Source: Pseudomonas fluorescens HK44 (GTDB taxonomy: Bacteria > Pseudomonadota > Gammaproteobacteria > Pseudomonadales > Pseudomonadaceae). From it: a DNA stretch of 64,000 nt. The DNA is taken from NCBI RefSeq assembly GCF_000217955.3, contig NZ_AFOY02000002.1:124001-188000 (forward strand), given 5' to 3'. The notes beneath the pieces were generated by a model, which saw only the letters and a list, made by a program, of their open reading frames with translations, had not been told where the DNA came from and made no database searches. A program made the position numbers and the translations under genes. Positions 54,263-63,522 of the stretch are shown here, in pieces; the stretch's first letter is position 1, and the number at the start of each line of letters is the position of its first letter.

Positions 54263-54799
54263 ATGCTCATTCGGTCACTGACCCTCGCTACTCTGCTCGC
54301 TGTCGCCGGCCCTCTATTCGCCGCAGACAACGACACGCCCCTGGCCCAGGAACGCGGCAGGAACCGGCCGCTGATCGTCATCGCTCCCAGCAGCATCGAC
54401 CCGACACTGGTCAGCCTGAAAAAGTCCCTGGCGGAACCGGCCAACAGCCAGGCCTTCAAAGAACGCAATATGGTGCTGTACACCGTGGTCAACCTCATGG
54501 GCCAACGTGACGGCAAGGACCTCGATGCACAAACCACCATGGCGCTGATTCGCGAGTTGAAACTGGGCGTCAGTGGCGAGACCAAGGTCATTCTGGTGGG
54601 CAAGGACGGCGAGAAAAAACTCGACCACCTCGGCCCGATAGAAGCCAAGGATCTGTTCGCTACCATTGACCAGCTTCCAGCCGCCGAGAAAGAAGCGACA
54701 CCCCCTGCGCCACCGCCGGTAGAGGCTGCGCCGGTCAAGGGCGGAAAAAAGGGCAAAGGAGCAAAACCGGCAGCGCCACCGCAACCTTTGGATGATTGA
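54263..54799 (+). CDS. DUF4174 family secreted protein
   Basis: A 178-residue exported protein. The signal peptide ends near LFAADN. The core (RPLIVIAPSSIDPTLVSLKKSL ... TKVILVGKDGEKKLDHLGPIEAKDLFATIDQLP) is a thioredoxin-like fold of the DUF4174 type. The C-terminus is a low-complexity Pro/Ala/Lys tail. GGAG lies six bases before the chosen ATG. The stop codon falls inside a 20-base tandem duplication. Confidence 0.82.
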   Translation: MLIRSLTLATLLAVAGPLFAADNDTPLAQERGRNRPLIVIAPSSIDPTLVSLKKSLAEPANSQAFKERNMVLYTVVNLMGQRDGKDLDAQTTMALIRELKLGVSGETKVILVGKDGEKKLDHLGPIEAKDLFATIDQLPAAEKEATPPAPPPVEAAPVKGGKKGKGAKPAAPPQPLDD

Positions 54800-54823
54800 T
54801 CAAACCTTTGGATGATTGATCAA
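54783..54823. repeat. 20-bp tandem duplication across a stop codon
   Basis: AACCTTTGGATGATTGATCA occurs twice in direct tandem at 54783-54802 and 54803-54822. The first copy holds the last codons and stop of the DUF4174 gene. It looks like a recent slippage or repair duplication. Confidence 0.9.
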
Positions 54824-54958
54824 TTGTGGCGAGGGAGCTTGCTCCCGCTGGGTCGCGAAGCGACCCTAAAGCCAGTCACCGCGAGCATTCAGATGGGACG
54901 CGATTGCCGGATTACGACCGCTTCGCAGTCGAGCGGGAGCAAGCTCCCTCGCCACAGG
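54824..54958. repeat. REP-type inverted repeat (REPIN-like)
   Basis: GTGGCGAGGGAGCTTGCTCC on the left and the inverted GGAGCAAGCTCCCTCGCCAC on the right. It is related to the element at 4971-5122 and directly follows the tandem duplication. Confidence 0.87.
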
Positions 54959-55021
54959 TTTTGTGTTCGAAGCGCTTTTCTCTTAATGGACGGGTTCCTG
55001 GAAAAGCAGTTTTCGCTAGGC

Positions 55022-55055
55022 AAAAAAAACCCGGCGCCACCGAAGTCGCGCCGGG
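55022..55055 (-). terminator. Rho-independent terminator of the acetoacetate operon
   Basis: Read on the minus strand, CCCGGCGC and GCGCCGGG form the stem and a run of eight T follows. It lies 64 bases beyond the thiolase stop. Confidence 0.87.
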
Positions 55056-55118
55056 TGTGTTGCCAATCAGCGAGCGGATATCGTGGGTCCGCACGCTGAC
55101 TGTTGAACCCGTGCGGGT

Positions 55119-56300
55119 TTAGGCCCGCTCGATTGCCAGGGCCACGCCCTGACCACCGCCGATGCACAAGGTGGCGAGGCCTTTCTTGGCATCACGCTTG
55201 ATCATTTCGTGCAACAGCGACACCAGCACCCGGCATCCGGACGCACCAATCGGGTGACCCAATGCAATGGCGCCACCGTTGACGTTGACCTTGCTTGCAT
55301 CCCATTCCAGCTCTTTGCCGACCGCCAGCGATTGCGCGGCGAAGGCTTCGTTGGCTTCGATCAGGTCCAGCTGATCGAGGTTCCAGCCGGCCTTGTCGAG
55401 GCAGCGGCGGGTCGCGGAAACAGGAGCAATGCCCATGATCGCCGGGTCGACGCCGGCATTGGCGTAGGCGGCAATCTTTGCCAGCACCGGCAAGCCCAAT
55501 TGCTTGGCCTTGTCGGCGCTCATCAGCAACACCGCAGCGGCGCCGTCATTCAGCGAAGAGGCATTGCCGGCGGTGACGCTGCCGTCTTTCTTGAAGGCCG
55601 GTTTGAGCTTGGCCAAAGACTCGGCGGTCGTCTCGGCGCGCGGTTGTTCGTCGATCGCGAAGGACAACGGCTCACCTTTGCGCTGCGGGATCAGGATCGG
55701 CGTGATCTCGTCGGCAAAACGCCCGGCTGCGATAGCCGCCGTGGCTTTTTGCTGCGAAGCGGCGGCGAAGGCGTCCTGCTCCTCACGGGTCAGGTGGTAC
55801 TTGTCCACCAGGTTCTCGGCGGTGATGCCCATGTGGTAGTCGTTGAACGCATCCCACAGGCCGTCGCTGATCATGCTGTCGACCATTTTCGCGTGGCCCA
55901 TGCGCAGACCGGTGCGAGCGGCCGGCAACACATACGGCGCCAGGCTCATGTTTTCCATGCCGCCGGCGATGATCACCTCGGCGTCGCCGCAACGAATCGC
56001 TTGCGCGCCCAGATGCAAGGCCTTGAGGCCCGAGCCGCAGACCTTGTTCAGGGTCAGTGCCGGAACGGCGTGCGGCAGGCCGGCGAGGATCGACGCCTGA
56101 CGCGCCGGATTCTGGCCGGAGCCTGCGGTCAGCACCTGACCGAGGATCACTTCATCGACCTGATCTGCTGCCAGACCGGTTTGTGCGAGCAATTGACGAA
56201 TCACCGCGGCACCGAGTTCCGGAGCCGGGATGCTGGCCAGCGAACCCTGAAAACTGCCAATGGCGGTACGGGTGGCGGCAACAATCACAACGTCTTGCAT
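55119..56300 (-). CDS. atoB: Acetyl-CoA acetyltransferase (thiolase)
   Basis: A 393-residue thiolase. The acylated nucleophile is C88 in [13 protein letters not shown]; the catalytic histidine lies in [10 protein letters not shown] and the second cysteine in LCIGGGQG. It cleaves acetoacetyl-CoA to two acetyl-CoA. It is the last gene of a three-gene operon with the CoA-transferase subunits, 23 bases after subunit B. Confidence 0.94.
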   Translation of the reverse strand: MQDVVIVAATRTAIGSFQGSLASIPAPELGAAVIRQLLAQTGLAADQVDEVILGQVLTAGSGQNPARQASILAGLPHAVPALTLNKVCGSGLKALHLGAQAIRCGDAEVIIAGGMENMSLAPYVLPAARTGLRMGHAKMVDSMISDGLWDAFNDYHMGITAENLVDKYHLTREEQDAFAAASQQKATAAIAAGRFADEITPILIPQRKGEPLSFAIDEQPRAETTAESLAKLKPAFKKDGSVTAGNASSLNDGAAAVLLMSADKAKQLGLPVLAKIAAYANAGVDPAIMGIAPVSATRRCLDKAGWNLDQLDLIEANEAFAAQSLAVGKELEWDASKVNVNGGAIALGHPIGASGCRVLVSLLHEMIKRDAKKGLATLCIGGGQGVALAIERA

Positions 56301-56323
56301 CGAATTTCTCCTCAGGGTGCGGT

Positions 56324-56983
56324 TCAGGCGAACTGCATTTCCGGAACATGGTCGGGAACGATCAGTTTACCAGCAGTCTTGCTGACGATTTCCTCGACGC
56401 TCACACCGGGTGCGCGCTCCTTGAGGATGAACGCGCCGTTTTCGATTTCCAGGTAGGCCAGATCGGTCAACACGCGTTTGATGCAATTGGCGCCCGTCAG
56501 CGGCAGGCTGCAATACGGCAGCAGTTTCGACTCACCGTCCTTGGAGGCGTGGGTCATGGTCACGATGATGTTGTCTGCACCGGCCACCAGGTCCATCGCG
56601 CCGCCCATGCCCTTGACCAGTTTGCCGGGGATCATCCAGGAGGCGATGTTGCCGTGTACGTCGACTTCAAAAGCGCCGAGCACGGTGAGGTCGATGTGAC
56701 CGCCGCGGATCATCGCGAAGGATTCGGCGGACGAAAAAATCGAGGCGCCAATGCGCGCGGTGACGGTCTGCTTGCCGGCGTTGATCATGTCGGCGTCGAC
56801 TTTATCGTCGGTCGGAAAGGCGCCCATGCCGAGCAGGCCGTTTTCCGATTGCAGCATGACTTCCATGCCTTCGGGGATGTAGTTGGCGACCAGGGTCGGA
56901 ATGCCGATGCCGAGGTTCACGTAGTAGCCGTCTTTCATTTCGCGGGCGACGCGCTGAGCCATTTGTTCGCGGGTAAGAGCCAT
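56324..56983 (-). CDS. 3-oxoacid CoA-transferase subunit B
   Basis: A 219-residue CoA-transferase subunit. The active-site glutamate is E47 in SENGLLGMG. It pairs with subunit A to move CoA from succinyl-CoA or acetyl-CoA to acetoacetate. GGAGA lies before the ATG at 56983; an upstream GTG is less likely. Confidence 0.93.
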   Translation of the reverse strand: MALTREQMAQRVAREMKDGYYVNLGIGIPTLVANYIPEGMEVMLQSENGLLGMGAFPTDDKVDADMINAGKQTVTARIGASIFSSAESFAMIRGGHIDLTVLGAFEVDVHGNIASWMIPGKLVKGMGGAMDLVAGADNIIVTMTHASKDGESKLLPYCSLPLTGANCIKRVLTDLAYLEIENGAFILKERAPGVSVEEIVSKTAGKLIVPDHVPEMQFA

Positions 56984-57019
56984 TTTTTTATTCTCCACTG
57001 TTCGGGCTGGGGGCGAGGA

Positions 57020-57718
57020 TCACTTACGCACGGTGCGTTGTTCGATACGTTTTTCGAACGTGCCGCAGATGACCCGGTCGACGTAGATGCCTGGGGTGTG
57101 GATCTGCGAAGGGTCCAACTCGCCGGGTTCAACGATCTCTTCGACTTCAACCACAGTGATCTTGCCGGCGGTGGCCGCCAGCGGGTTGAAGTTCTGCGCG
57201 GTGTGGCGGTAGATCACGTTGCCGAAGTGGTCGGCTTTCCAGCCTTTGACGATGGCGAAGTCGCCGGTGATGGACTCTTCCATCAGGTACGGGCGGCCCT
57301 TGAATTCACGGATTTCCTTGCCCTCGGCTACCGGAGTGCCGACGCCGGTGGCGGTGAAGAACGCCGGAATGCCAGCGCCACCAGCGCGCATTTTTTCCGC
57401 CAGGGTGCCTTGCGGGGTCAGCACGACTTCAATCTCGCCGCTCAGCAGTTGCTTTTCGAACAGGGCGTTTTCGCCGACATACGAGGCGACCACTTTGCGG
57501 ATCTGGCGGTCTTCCAGCAGTACGCCGAGGCCAAAACCGTCAACGCCGCAGTTGTTGGAAACCACGGTCAGATCGCGGGTGCCTTTGCGCTTGATCTCGG
57601 CGATCAGATTTTCCGGAATACCACACAGTCCGAAGCCGCCAGAGATCACGGTCATACCATCTTCGAGACCTGCCAGAGCCTCTTCATAGGAACTCACGCG
57701 CTTGTCGAAACCTGCCAT
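57020..57718 (-). CDS. 3-oxoacid CoA-transferase subunit A
   Basis: A 232-residue CoA-transferase subunit with the motif [12 protein letters not shown] near the N-terminus and [12 protein letters not shown]. It is the first gene of the acetoacetate operon. GAGG precedes the ATG; the open frame upstream extends beyond the real start. It is divergent from a LysR gene. Confidence 0.93.
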   Translation of the reverse strand: MAGFDKRVSSYEEALAGLEDGMTVISGGFGLCGIPENLIAEIKRKGTRDLTVVSNNCGVDGFGLGVLLEDRQIRKVVASYVGENALFEKQLLSGEIEVVLTPQGTLAEKMRAGGAGIPAFFTATGVGTPVAEGKEIREFKGRPYLMEESITGDFAIVKGWKADHFGNVIYRHTAQNFNPLAATAGKITVVEVEEIVEPGELDPSQIHTPGIYVDRVICGTFEKRIEQRTVRK

Positions 57719-57866
57719 ATGCACCTCTTTTATTCTTTGTGGGCGGCTGGCTAGCCGTATGGAGTGGAGTGTTGCTCTATCAGATTGATTTGATAAGTTG
57801 ATTTTTAAGGTTGATTGATAGATAAAACTCAGCAATCGATTGTAGTCAGCATGGTGAGGAACGGTG

Positions 57867-58751
57867 ATGACAGTCAAGCAGATCAGGGCGTTTTTGGCGG
57901 TGGCGCAGAGTTTGAGCTTTGCGGTGGCCTGTGAGCGGCTGCACCTGTCGCAGTCGGCGTTGAGTTTGACCATCAAGGCGCTGGAAGACGGACTCGGTGG
58001 GCGGCTGTTCAGCCGCACGACCCGCAACGTTGCGCTGACCCCGGAGGGCGAGTCCCTGCTGCCGCTGGCCCGGCGGTTGATCGCTGACTGGGACAACGCC
58101 GAGGATGAAATGCGCCAGCGTTTCACCCTGCAGCGAGGCCGGGTGACGCTGGCGGCGATGCCGTCGTTTGCCGGCAACTTGCTGCCGCCAATCCTCAAGA
58201 TCTTTCGTGCGCGCTACCCCAAGGTCAACGTCACGGTGAACGACGTGATCAACGAGCAGGTGCTGGAAATGGTCCGTGACCGTCATGTGGAGCTTGGGGT
58301 GGCGTTTGAGCCGACGCAGAGTTCGTCGCTGGAATTCACTCCGTTGTACATGGATCGCTTTGTCGCGGTGGTGCCGAGTGATTCGCCTCTGGCCGAGCGT
58401 GACGAGATCGACTGGAAAACGCTGCTGGAGCAGCCGTTTATCACGTTGCAGCGGCCGTCGACGGTGCGGGTGATGCTTGAGGAGCACTTGCAGGCGCGGC
58501 AGATGAAGTTGCCGGTGGAGTTTGAGAGTCATCAGTTGGCGACCGTTGGGCGGATGGTTGCCAGTGGGCTGGGGGTGAGTGCGGTGCCGGCGTTGTGTGT
58601 CGAGCAGATGCGGGAGCTTGGGGCGTGTTGCATTACCTTGAGTGATCCGGTGATTGAGCGGGCGATTGGGGTGTTGACCAAGCCGGGGCATGAGCTGTCG
58701 GCGGCGGCGCAGGCATTGTTTGACATTCTCAAGGACGAAGTTCGCCTGTAG
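57867..58751 (+). CDS. LysR family transcriptional regulator
   Basis: A 294-residue LysR protein with its helix-turn-helix in [35 protein letters not shown]. It is divergent from the CoA-transferase/thiolase operon with 148 bases between them, and is the likely activator of that operon. The shared region is AT-rich around 57780-57830 and contains TGATAAGTTGATTTTTAAGG-like direct repeats of TTGAT. Confidence 0.92.
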   Translation: MTVKQIRAFLAVAQSLSFAVACERLHLSQSALSLTIKALEDGLGGRLFSRTTRNVALTPEGESLLPLARRLIADWDNAEDEMRQRFTLQRGRVTLAAMPSFAGNLLPPILKIFRARYPKVNVTVNDVINEQVLEMVRDRHVELGVAFEPTQSSSLEFTPLYMDRFVAVVPSDSPLAERDEIDWKTLLEQPFITLQRPSTVRVMLEEHLQARQMKLPVEFESHQLATVGRMVASGLGVSAVPALCVEQMRELGACCITLSDPVIERAIGVLTKPGHELSAAAQALFDILKDEVRL

Positions 58752-59160
58752 TTGCCGCAGGCTGCGATCTGTTGGCCTTGGCGGCCTGACAGCCGACCCA
58801 TCTCCCGTAGATGTACATATCCATTTCTGCGGTAACGGCTGCTGGCGGTTTCGCCCTTACGGCGAGGCACTTTTGGCAAACGCCCCAAAAGTACCCAAAA
58901 GGTCTCGCCCCAAGCGTACGGCACCTCGCCTAGGCTCGGCGTCCCCTCGCTCCGGTGTCCATCAGGGGGCATCGCCTACGGTCTACTTCGCGACGACCTC
59001 CTCTCGATGTGTCCGGCTGCGCCGTACGGCGCTGCGCGCCCACCCCCTGATGAACACCTCCACTCGGCCTCCCGATGGGGCGGGTGGATCAAGATCAAGG
59101 GCGGCAGGCGAGCTAACGCTCGGCCTGTTGAGTGGTTTGTGGATCAACAGAACGCGCGCA
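58752..59160. repeat. Long non-coding intergenic repeat of Pseudomonas type
   Basis: This stretch holds no supported gene. Its text (GGCACTTTTGGCAAACGCCC, GTCCATCAGGGGGCATCGCC and neighbours) looks to me like a repeat that recurs between genes in many Pseudomonas genomes and is often mis-annotated as a small protein. A 209-codon open frame across it lacks a ribosome site and has biased Arg/Ser/Pro composition. The recognition is from memory and was not tested. Confidence 0.55.
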
Positions 59161-59198
59161 AACCTGTGGGAGCGTGGCTTGCCCGCAATGGCGGCCGT
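59161..59198. repeat. Single REP sequence
   Basis: CTGTGGGAGCGTGGCTTGCC followed by CGCAATGGCGGC is a single REP-like unit at the end of the longer repeat; no inverted partner is clear nearby. Confidence 0.65.
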
Positions 59199-59387
59199 TC
59201 AGGCGGTGAGGTTTCTGGGCAAGCTCGTCGGAGATTTCCCGCACGTTATAGCGGTGTCCATGAACTGGCGTGAGTTGGGCTTCATCGATAGGCTTCAGGT
59301 GTCACTGCACATTCAGTGACAGGGTGTAGGAACCCTTCAAAACCAGAGAGACGCGTAGCCGCTTCCATACCGACTTGAGGTTTGAAA

Positions 59388-59720
59388 ATGAACACCTACA
59401 CCCCCAATCCACCCTACGTCCCGCCAACTTCCCATCCCTCCAACCGCTACATGGCCCTCACCAGTAACTGCTCTGACATGCCGACCCTGTTCGTCGACAC
59501 CCACGCGCCGCTCGATATCCTGCTCGACGCTGCCCGTTATCGCATTCGTGCGGTGACTCAAGTGCTGGAGAACCTGGCGATGCGCGGGGAGATTGCCAGC
59601 GATTCGGTGATCCTCAACGATTTCGCCTTGCTGTGCGCCATTCCGTTGCGGGATGGTTGTGATCTGCTGGATGTGCTCGGGCGGCGGTTGCCAGAGCCCG
59701 TTTTGGCGTCAGTTAAATAG
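59388..59720 (+). CDS. DUF3077 family protein
   Basis: A 110-residue protein. The C-terminal part, ALDILLDAARYRIRAVTQVLENLA-like with MRGEIASDSVILNDFALLCAIPLRDGCDLLDVLGRRL, matches the DUF3077 family of small Pseudomonas proteins. The N-terminus is Pro/Tyr-rich. GAGG lies seven bases before the ATG at 59388. The function is unknown. Confidence 0.8.
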   Translation: MNTYTPNPPYVPPTSHPSNRYMALTSNCSDMPTLFVDTHAPLDILLDAARYRIRAVTQVLENLAMRGEIASDSVILNDFALLCAIPLRDGCDLLDVLGRRLPEPVLASVK

Positions 59721-59831
59721 AGTGTTCAGTGCGGTCTGTCTTTTTCTCGATCCTGCGACAGGCTTTTCACGAATTACTTACATCCTGAAGCGCAGATTGA
59801 ACTGACAAAAGGATTTGACCCCATCAAGCAG

Positions 59832-59856
59832 AAAACCCGCCATGTGCGGGTTTTTT
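59832..59856. terminator. Bidirectional rho-independent terminator
   Basis: AAACCCGC and GCGGGTTT form a stem around CATGT, with T-runs on both strands. It lies between the DUF3077 gene (plus) and the aruG-like gene (minus), and can end both transcripts. Confidence 0.85.
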
Positions 59857-59873
59857 GCTATTTGTTTGGCACG

Positions 59874-60908
59874 TTATGCGGCAACCGCCTGCTGTTGTTG
59901 CTTGAGCAACGGCACGGCACGCACGGAGCTGCCAGCTTGCAATTGCAGGCGCTTGGCGGTCAGGCGATCGACCAGCAAGCTGTTGCCGACCAGTCCGGCG
60001 CGGGCGGCGGTGATGCGGCAGTTTTCCAGGCGCTGGTTATGGATCAACCAGAGCGGCGCATTGTCGTCAGGTGTGCCGACCATCAGGTCCAGCGACTGGC
60101 TGTTGCGCACGGCACGGATTTTCGAGACCTGGGCTTCGATGACCGGACCGCCGTCGAAGATGTCGATGTAACCCTTATGGGAAAAGCCTTCGTTGCAGAG
60201 GATTCTGCGCGCCGGTTCGGCGTTTTGATGGGCCTTGCCGATCACCGCCCGAGCTTGCTCGGTGAGCAGGCAGGTGTACAGCGGCTGACGTGGCATCAGC
60301 TCGGCGATGAACGACTTGTTGCCGAGCCCGGACAGATGATCGGCGTGGCTGAAATCCATTTTGAAAAAATGTCGACCCAGGCTGTCCCAGAACGGCGAGC
60401 ACCCTTGCTCGTCGGCGCTGCCGCGCAGTTCGGCGATCAGTTTTTCACCGAACAAGTGTGGGAATTCGGCGACAAACAGCAATCGCGCGACCGACAGCAG
60501 CCGGCCGTTATGGCCCTGACGCTGATCGGGGCGCAGGAACAGCGAGCAGATTTCCGATTGGCCGGTCATCTCGTTGTTGAGGAACAAGGTCGGGATTTGT
60601 CGACGTATTCCCAGGTCTGCCGAGGTGTTGACCGTCAACCCGACGCGGTAGTTGTACCAGGGTTCGCGCAGCCCGATGGCACCTGTCAGGGCGCTGACGC
60701 CGATCACTTGCTGATCATCGTCTTCGAGCACGAACAGGTAGTCGGCGTCGGCCCGTTCAACTTGCCCGGCAAAGGTCCGCTGCGCCCAGCGTACGCGCAG
60801 GGTCAGACGTTCTTCGTTGGCCGGCAGCGAGGTGAACCCCGGGCCGGCGCGGCGTGCCAGCGCCAGCAGCGCGGGCAGGTCAGTCATTTGAACCGGGCGC
60901 ACGATCAT
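59874..60908 (-). CDS. aruG: Arginine N-succinyltransferase, beta subunit-like
   Basis: A 344-residue AstA-family acyltransferase. SEICSLFLRPDQRQGHNGRLLSVARLLF and the C-terminal EGFSHKGYIDIFDGGPVIEAQVSKIRAV are typical. In Pseudomonas AruF and AruG form the heteromeric enzyme that succinylates arginine and ornithine. The aruD, aruB and aruE genes are not next to it here. GGAG lies before the ATG at 60908. It follows the aruF-like gene by 31 bases. Confidence 0.9.
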   Translation of the reverse strand: MIVRPVQMTDLPALLALARRAGPGFTSLPANEERLTLRVRWAQRTFAGQVERADADYLFVLEDDDQQVIGVSALTGAIGLREPWYNYRVGLTVNTSADLGIRRQIPTLFLNNEMTGQSEICSLFLRPDQRQGHNGRLLSVARLLFVAEFPHLFGEKLIAELRGSADEQGCSPFWDSLGRHFFKMDFSHADHLSGLGNKSFIAELMPRQPLYTCLLTEQARAVIGKAHQNAEPARRILCNEGFSHKGYIDIFDGGPVIEAQVSKIRAVRNSQSLDLMVGTPDDNAPLWLIHNQRLENCRITAARAGLVGNSLLVDRLTAKRLQLQAGSSVRAVPLLKQQQQAVAA

Positions 60909-60939
60909 GATGGAGCTCCTTGAGTGCGGAAGATCTGCT

Positions 60940-61956
60940 TCATAGCGCAATCAGCCGAACCGGGCCGCCGTTGTCCAGTTGCAAGGCGTCGAGCTGAGTG
61001 GCGTCGAGCATGACGGGCTCGTCTGCGCTCCAGTCCAGGTCGGCGATAATCGCCCGGTAGTTTTTTAGCGCGTCATTGCTCAGCAGGTAGGACGTCTTGC
61101 CGCCGCTGTGTGAACTCAGGTGCGCAACGGCCGTGCGGGTCTGGGCGATCGAACGAATACTCGGGGTGCGCGCAAACAGCGTTGGCCCACCGTCGAAGAG
61201 GTCGATGTAGCTGTTGGTCTCGAAACCTTCACGCTCAAGGATATCGAAGGCTTCCTGGCCATCTGGATGAATCCGGCCAATACAGGCCTGAGCGCTGTGC
61301 GGCAGCATCGGCACGTAGATCGGGTAGTGCGGCATCAACTCGGCGAGAAAGCTTCGGTTCTGCAAGCCGCAGAGGCGTTCGGCCTCGGCGTAGGGCAGGT
61401 CGAAAAAGTGCTTGCCCAGTGCATCCCAGAATGGCGACTCACCCGTATCGCTGCTGTAGCCGACGATTTCGGTAATCACTGCGTCGGAAAAGCGTTGCGG
61501 ATGGGCGGCAATGAACATCAGCCGGGCTCGTGAAAGCATTTCCGAGGAGGGCGTGCGCTCAAGCTCGGCGTTGACGTGAAAACCGCGCAGCAAGGTATGG
61601 GCGCTGAGGTCCTGGCATAACGATAGCGCCGGCACCCCGTGATGAATGTTCAGCTCGCGCGACTCGCTGGTGAATGGGCGGTTGCGCAGGCTGTAGAAGG
61701 GCTCGTTGAAACCGGCGGTCGCGAGGACTTCCGAACAGCCTAGCAATCGTTGACTGGCCAGATCCTCCAGCACGAAGAAATAGTTCTCCGGGCCATGGCT
61801 CTTCACGTCACTGGCAAACGAAGCGCAGGAAGCGTGAATCTTCTGGCGCAGGCGCTCGGTGTCGTCCGGCAACGAGGTGACACCCACCAGACTGTCGCGC
61901 GCAAGTTGCTGCAACTGAGGCAGGTCGGATAACTGAACTGGACGTAAGGCCAGCAT
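60940..61956 (-). CDS. aruF: Arginine N-succinyltransferase, alpha subunit-like
   Basis: A 338-residue AstA-family protein paralogous to the next gene product (LSRARLMFIAAHPQRFSDAVITEIVG, EGFETNSYIDLFDGGPTLFARTPSIRSI). It is the partner of the AruG-like subunit. GGGAG precedes the ATG. The upstream genes handle glutamyl or formylglutamyl compounds, so the enzyme may act on an arginine-related substrate in that route. Confidence 0.9.
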   Translation of the reverse strand: MLALRPVQLSDLPQLQQLARDSLVGVTSLPDDTERLRQKIHASCASFASDVKSHGPENYFFVLEDLASQRLLGCSEVLATAGFNEPFYSLRNRPFTSESRELNIHHGVPALSLCQDLSAHTLLRGFHVNAELERTPSSEMLSRARLMFIAAHPQRFSDAVITEIVGYSSDTGESPFWDALGKHFFDLPYAEAERLCGLQNRSFLAELMPHYPIYVPMLPHSAQACIGRIHPDGQEAFDILEREGFETNSYIDLFDGGPTLFARTPSIRSIAQTRTAVAHLSSHSGGKTSYLLSNDALKNYRAIIADLDWSADEPVMLDATQLDALQLDNGGPVRLIAL

Positions 61957-62088
61957 GGATGTACTCCCGTATCAAAGGGCCTGGTGCCAGGCATCAGGCT
62001 TGACTATCACTGTCGGTTTCCACGCATTACAACGGCGGTCGGCTGATCCCTGTCAGCGACCGCTCGACGTTTCAAATATTGGCCTTTT

Positions 62089-62625
62089 TTAACTGTTGGA
62101 AGGGTCCGGCAACACAGCGCTGGCGCCGATTCTGTTGAGGAAAAACAGGTAGACCAGGCCCGCCGCAATCCAGATGCCGCCGAGCTTTTGCGCATCGACA
62201 CCCATGTTGTAGAGGATGGCGCTGACGATGATGAAACCGACCTTGGGAATGTCCGGGTACAGGTGATTCAACGCCATCGCCGCATACACGTAGAGCAGCG
62301 GCGGGATCAGCAGGTAGTCGAGCAGCATCAGGCAGCCGGCGATAAAGCCGATATGCGGGTGCAGCCCGCGTTGAGCATAGGAGTAGACCGAGCCGGCGAT
62401 CGGGAAGGCCCGCGCCATGCTGCCGTAACTCAACGCGGTGAACAGCATTGCCACCGTGCCGATGATGTAGGCCAGCGGCACGATGCCGGGCGCCTCCTGG
62501 TTCACATAGCCGTATACGCCGAACGGGGCGATGGGGATCATGAAAATCATCCCGTAAACCACCAGATCGGTCAGCGACAGGCTGCGTTTCAACTCTTGCT
62601 TGTAGCCGAATTCTTCTATTTCCAT
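62089..62625 (-). pseudogene. APC-type amino acid permease with internal deletion
   Basis: The open frame encodes only 178 residues, where APC permeases have about 450. Residues 1-140 match the family's N-terminus (first four membrane segments). The sequence then passes within a few residues (around MGVDAQKLGGIW) to what looks like the last membrane segment and C-terminus of the family. About 260-280 codons seem to be missing in frame. It cannot form a complete transporter. GGAG precedes the ATG at 62625. Confidence 0.75.
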
Positions 62626-62769
62626 GAAGCGCTTCTCCTTGTAAGCCACTACGGCAATGTGTTTGAACCTGGCAGGTCATAAACACGCTGACGCGTTTGT
62701 TATCGTTGCTTTACCGGTATAACCATCCGTGTTTTTTCAGCTTGAAACTGTTCGCTTGAGGTCGTGGCT

Positions 62770-63522
62770 TTACAGCAGTGGCGCCAGATAATCGCTCCAG
62801 GTCTGGACCGCCAGCCGATTGCGCAACAGGTCGTTGCGCACCTCGATCAGCACCGCATCGATGCCACGGGCGTCGCCATGAAACGGCACCGTCATGTCGC
62901 TCGCCGGATTGATTTTGTAGGGCTGATTGCCGGCGACCCGCAGTGGATGCTTGGCCAACCCCTCGATCAGCCGGTTCGCATAGTCCTCGGCCTGCCCATA
63001 CAGCACGCCGGCTTCCAGCGCTCGTGGCTGGCCGAAGTAGATCGGCGTGAAGCTGTGAATCCCCACCACCCGCACCGTGCGACCCTCGGCCACGCGGGCA
63101 TCGATCAGTTCGCCAAGGCGGGTATGAAACGGCGTGAACAGGCACTGGCGGCGGTAGTCGCGGGTCGCTGCGTCGAGGTGCTGATTCCCCGGCACCTGAT
63201 AAATTTCGCTCTTGGCCGGGATGCTGTCCGGGGCCTGCAACGGACGGTTGAGGTCGATCAGCAGGCGCGAGTAGTTGGCCGCCAGCAGGGTCGCGCCGAG
63301 GGCTTTGGACAGGCTCTCGGCGAGCGCCAGCGCGCCTATGTCCCAGGCAATGTGCTGGTGCGCGGCCTCGCCGCTCAACCCCAGATCGTTCAAGGCCGTC
63401 GGGATGTAGCGGCTGGCATGTTCACACACCAGAATCAGCGGGTGCTCGGACGCTTCCCGGCTCAGGCTGTAAGCCGGCTCGGTGTAGAGTCCATTCTCGG
63501 CGGACTCAGTAGAGGCGTGCAT
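62770..63522 (-). CDS. N-formylglutamate amidohydrolase-like protein
   Basis: A 250-residue protein of the HutG/FGase family. EHASRYIP near the start and DLNRPLQAPDSIP and the HSFTP motif are typical. The family hydrolyses N-formylglutamate to glutamate and formate. It overlaps the 3' end of the glutamine-synthetase-like gene by 17 bases, so translation is probably coupled. An upstream GTG at 63531 is possible. Confidence 0.87.
   Translation of the reverse strand: MHASTESAENGLYTEPAYSLSREASEHPLILVCEHASRYIPTALNDLGLSGEAAHQHIAWDIGALALAESLSKALGATLLAANYSRLLIDLNRPLQAPDSIPAKSEIYQVPGNQHLDAATRDYRRQCLFTPFHTRLGELIDARVAEGRTVRVVGIHSFTPIYFGQPRALEAGVLYGQAEDYANRLIEGLAKHPLRVAGNQPYKINPASDMTVPFHGDARGIDAVLIEVRNDLLRNRLAVQTWSDYLAPLL

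Noticed and set aside
58690..59319. 209-codon open frame
   Set aside because: It lies in the long intergenic repeat, has biased composition and no ribosome site.
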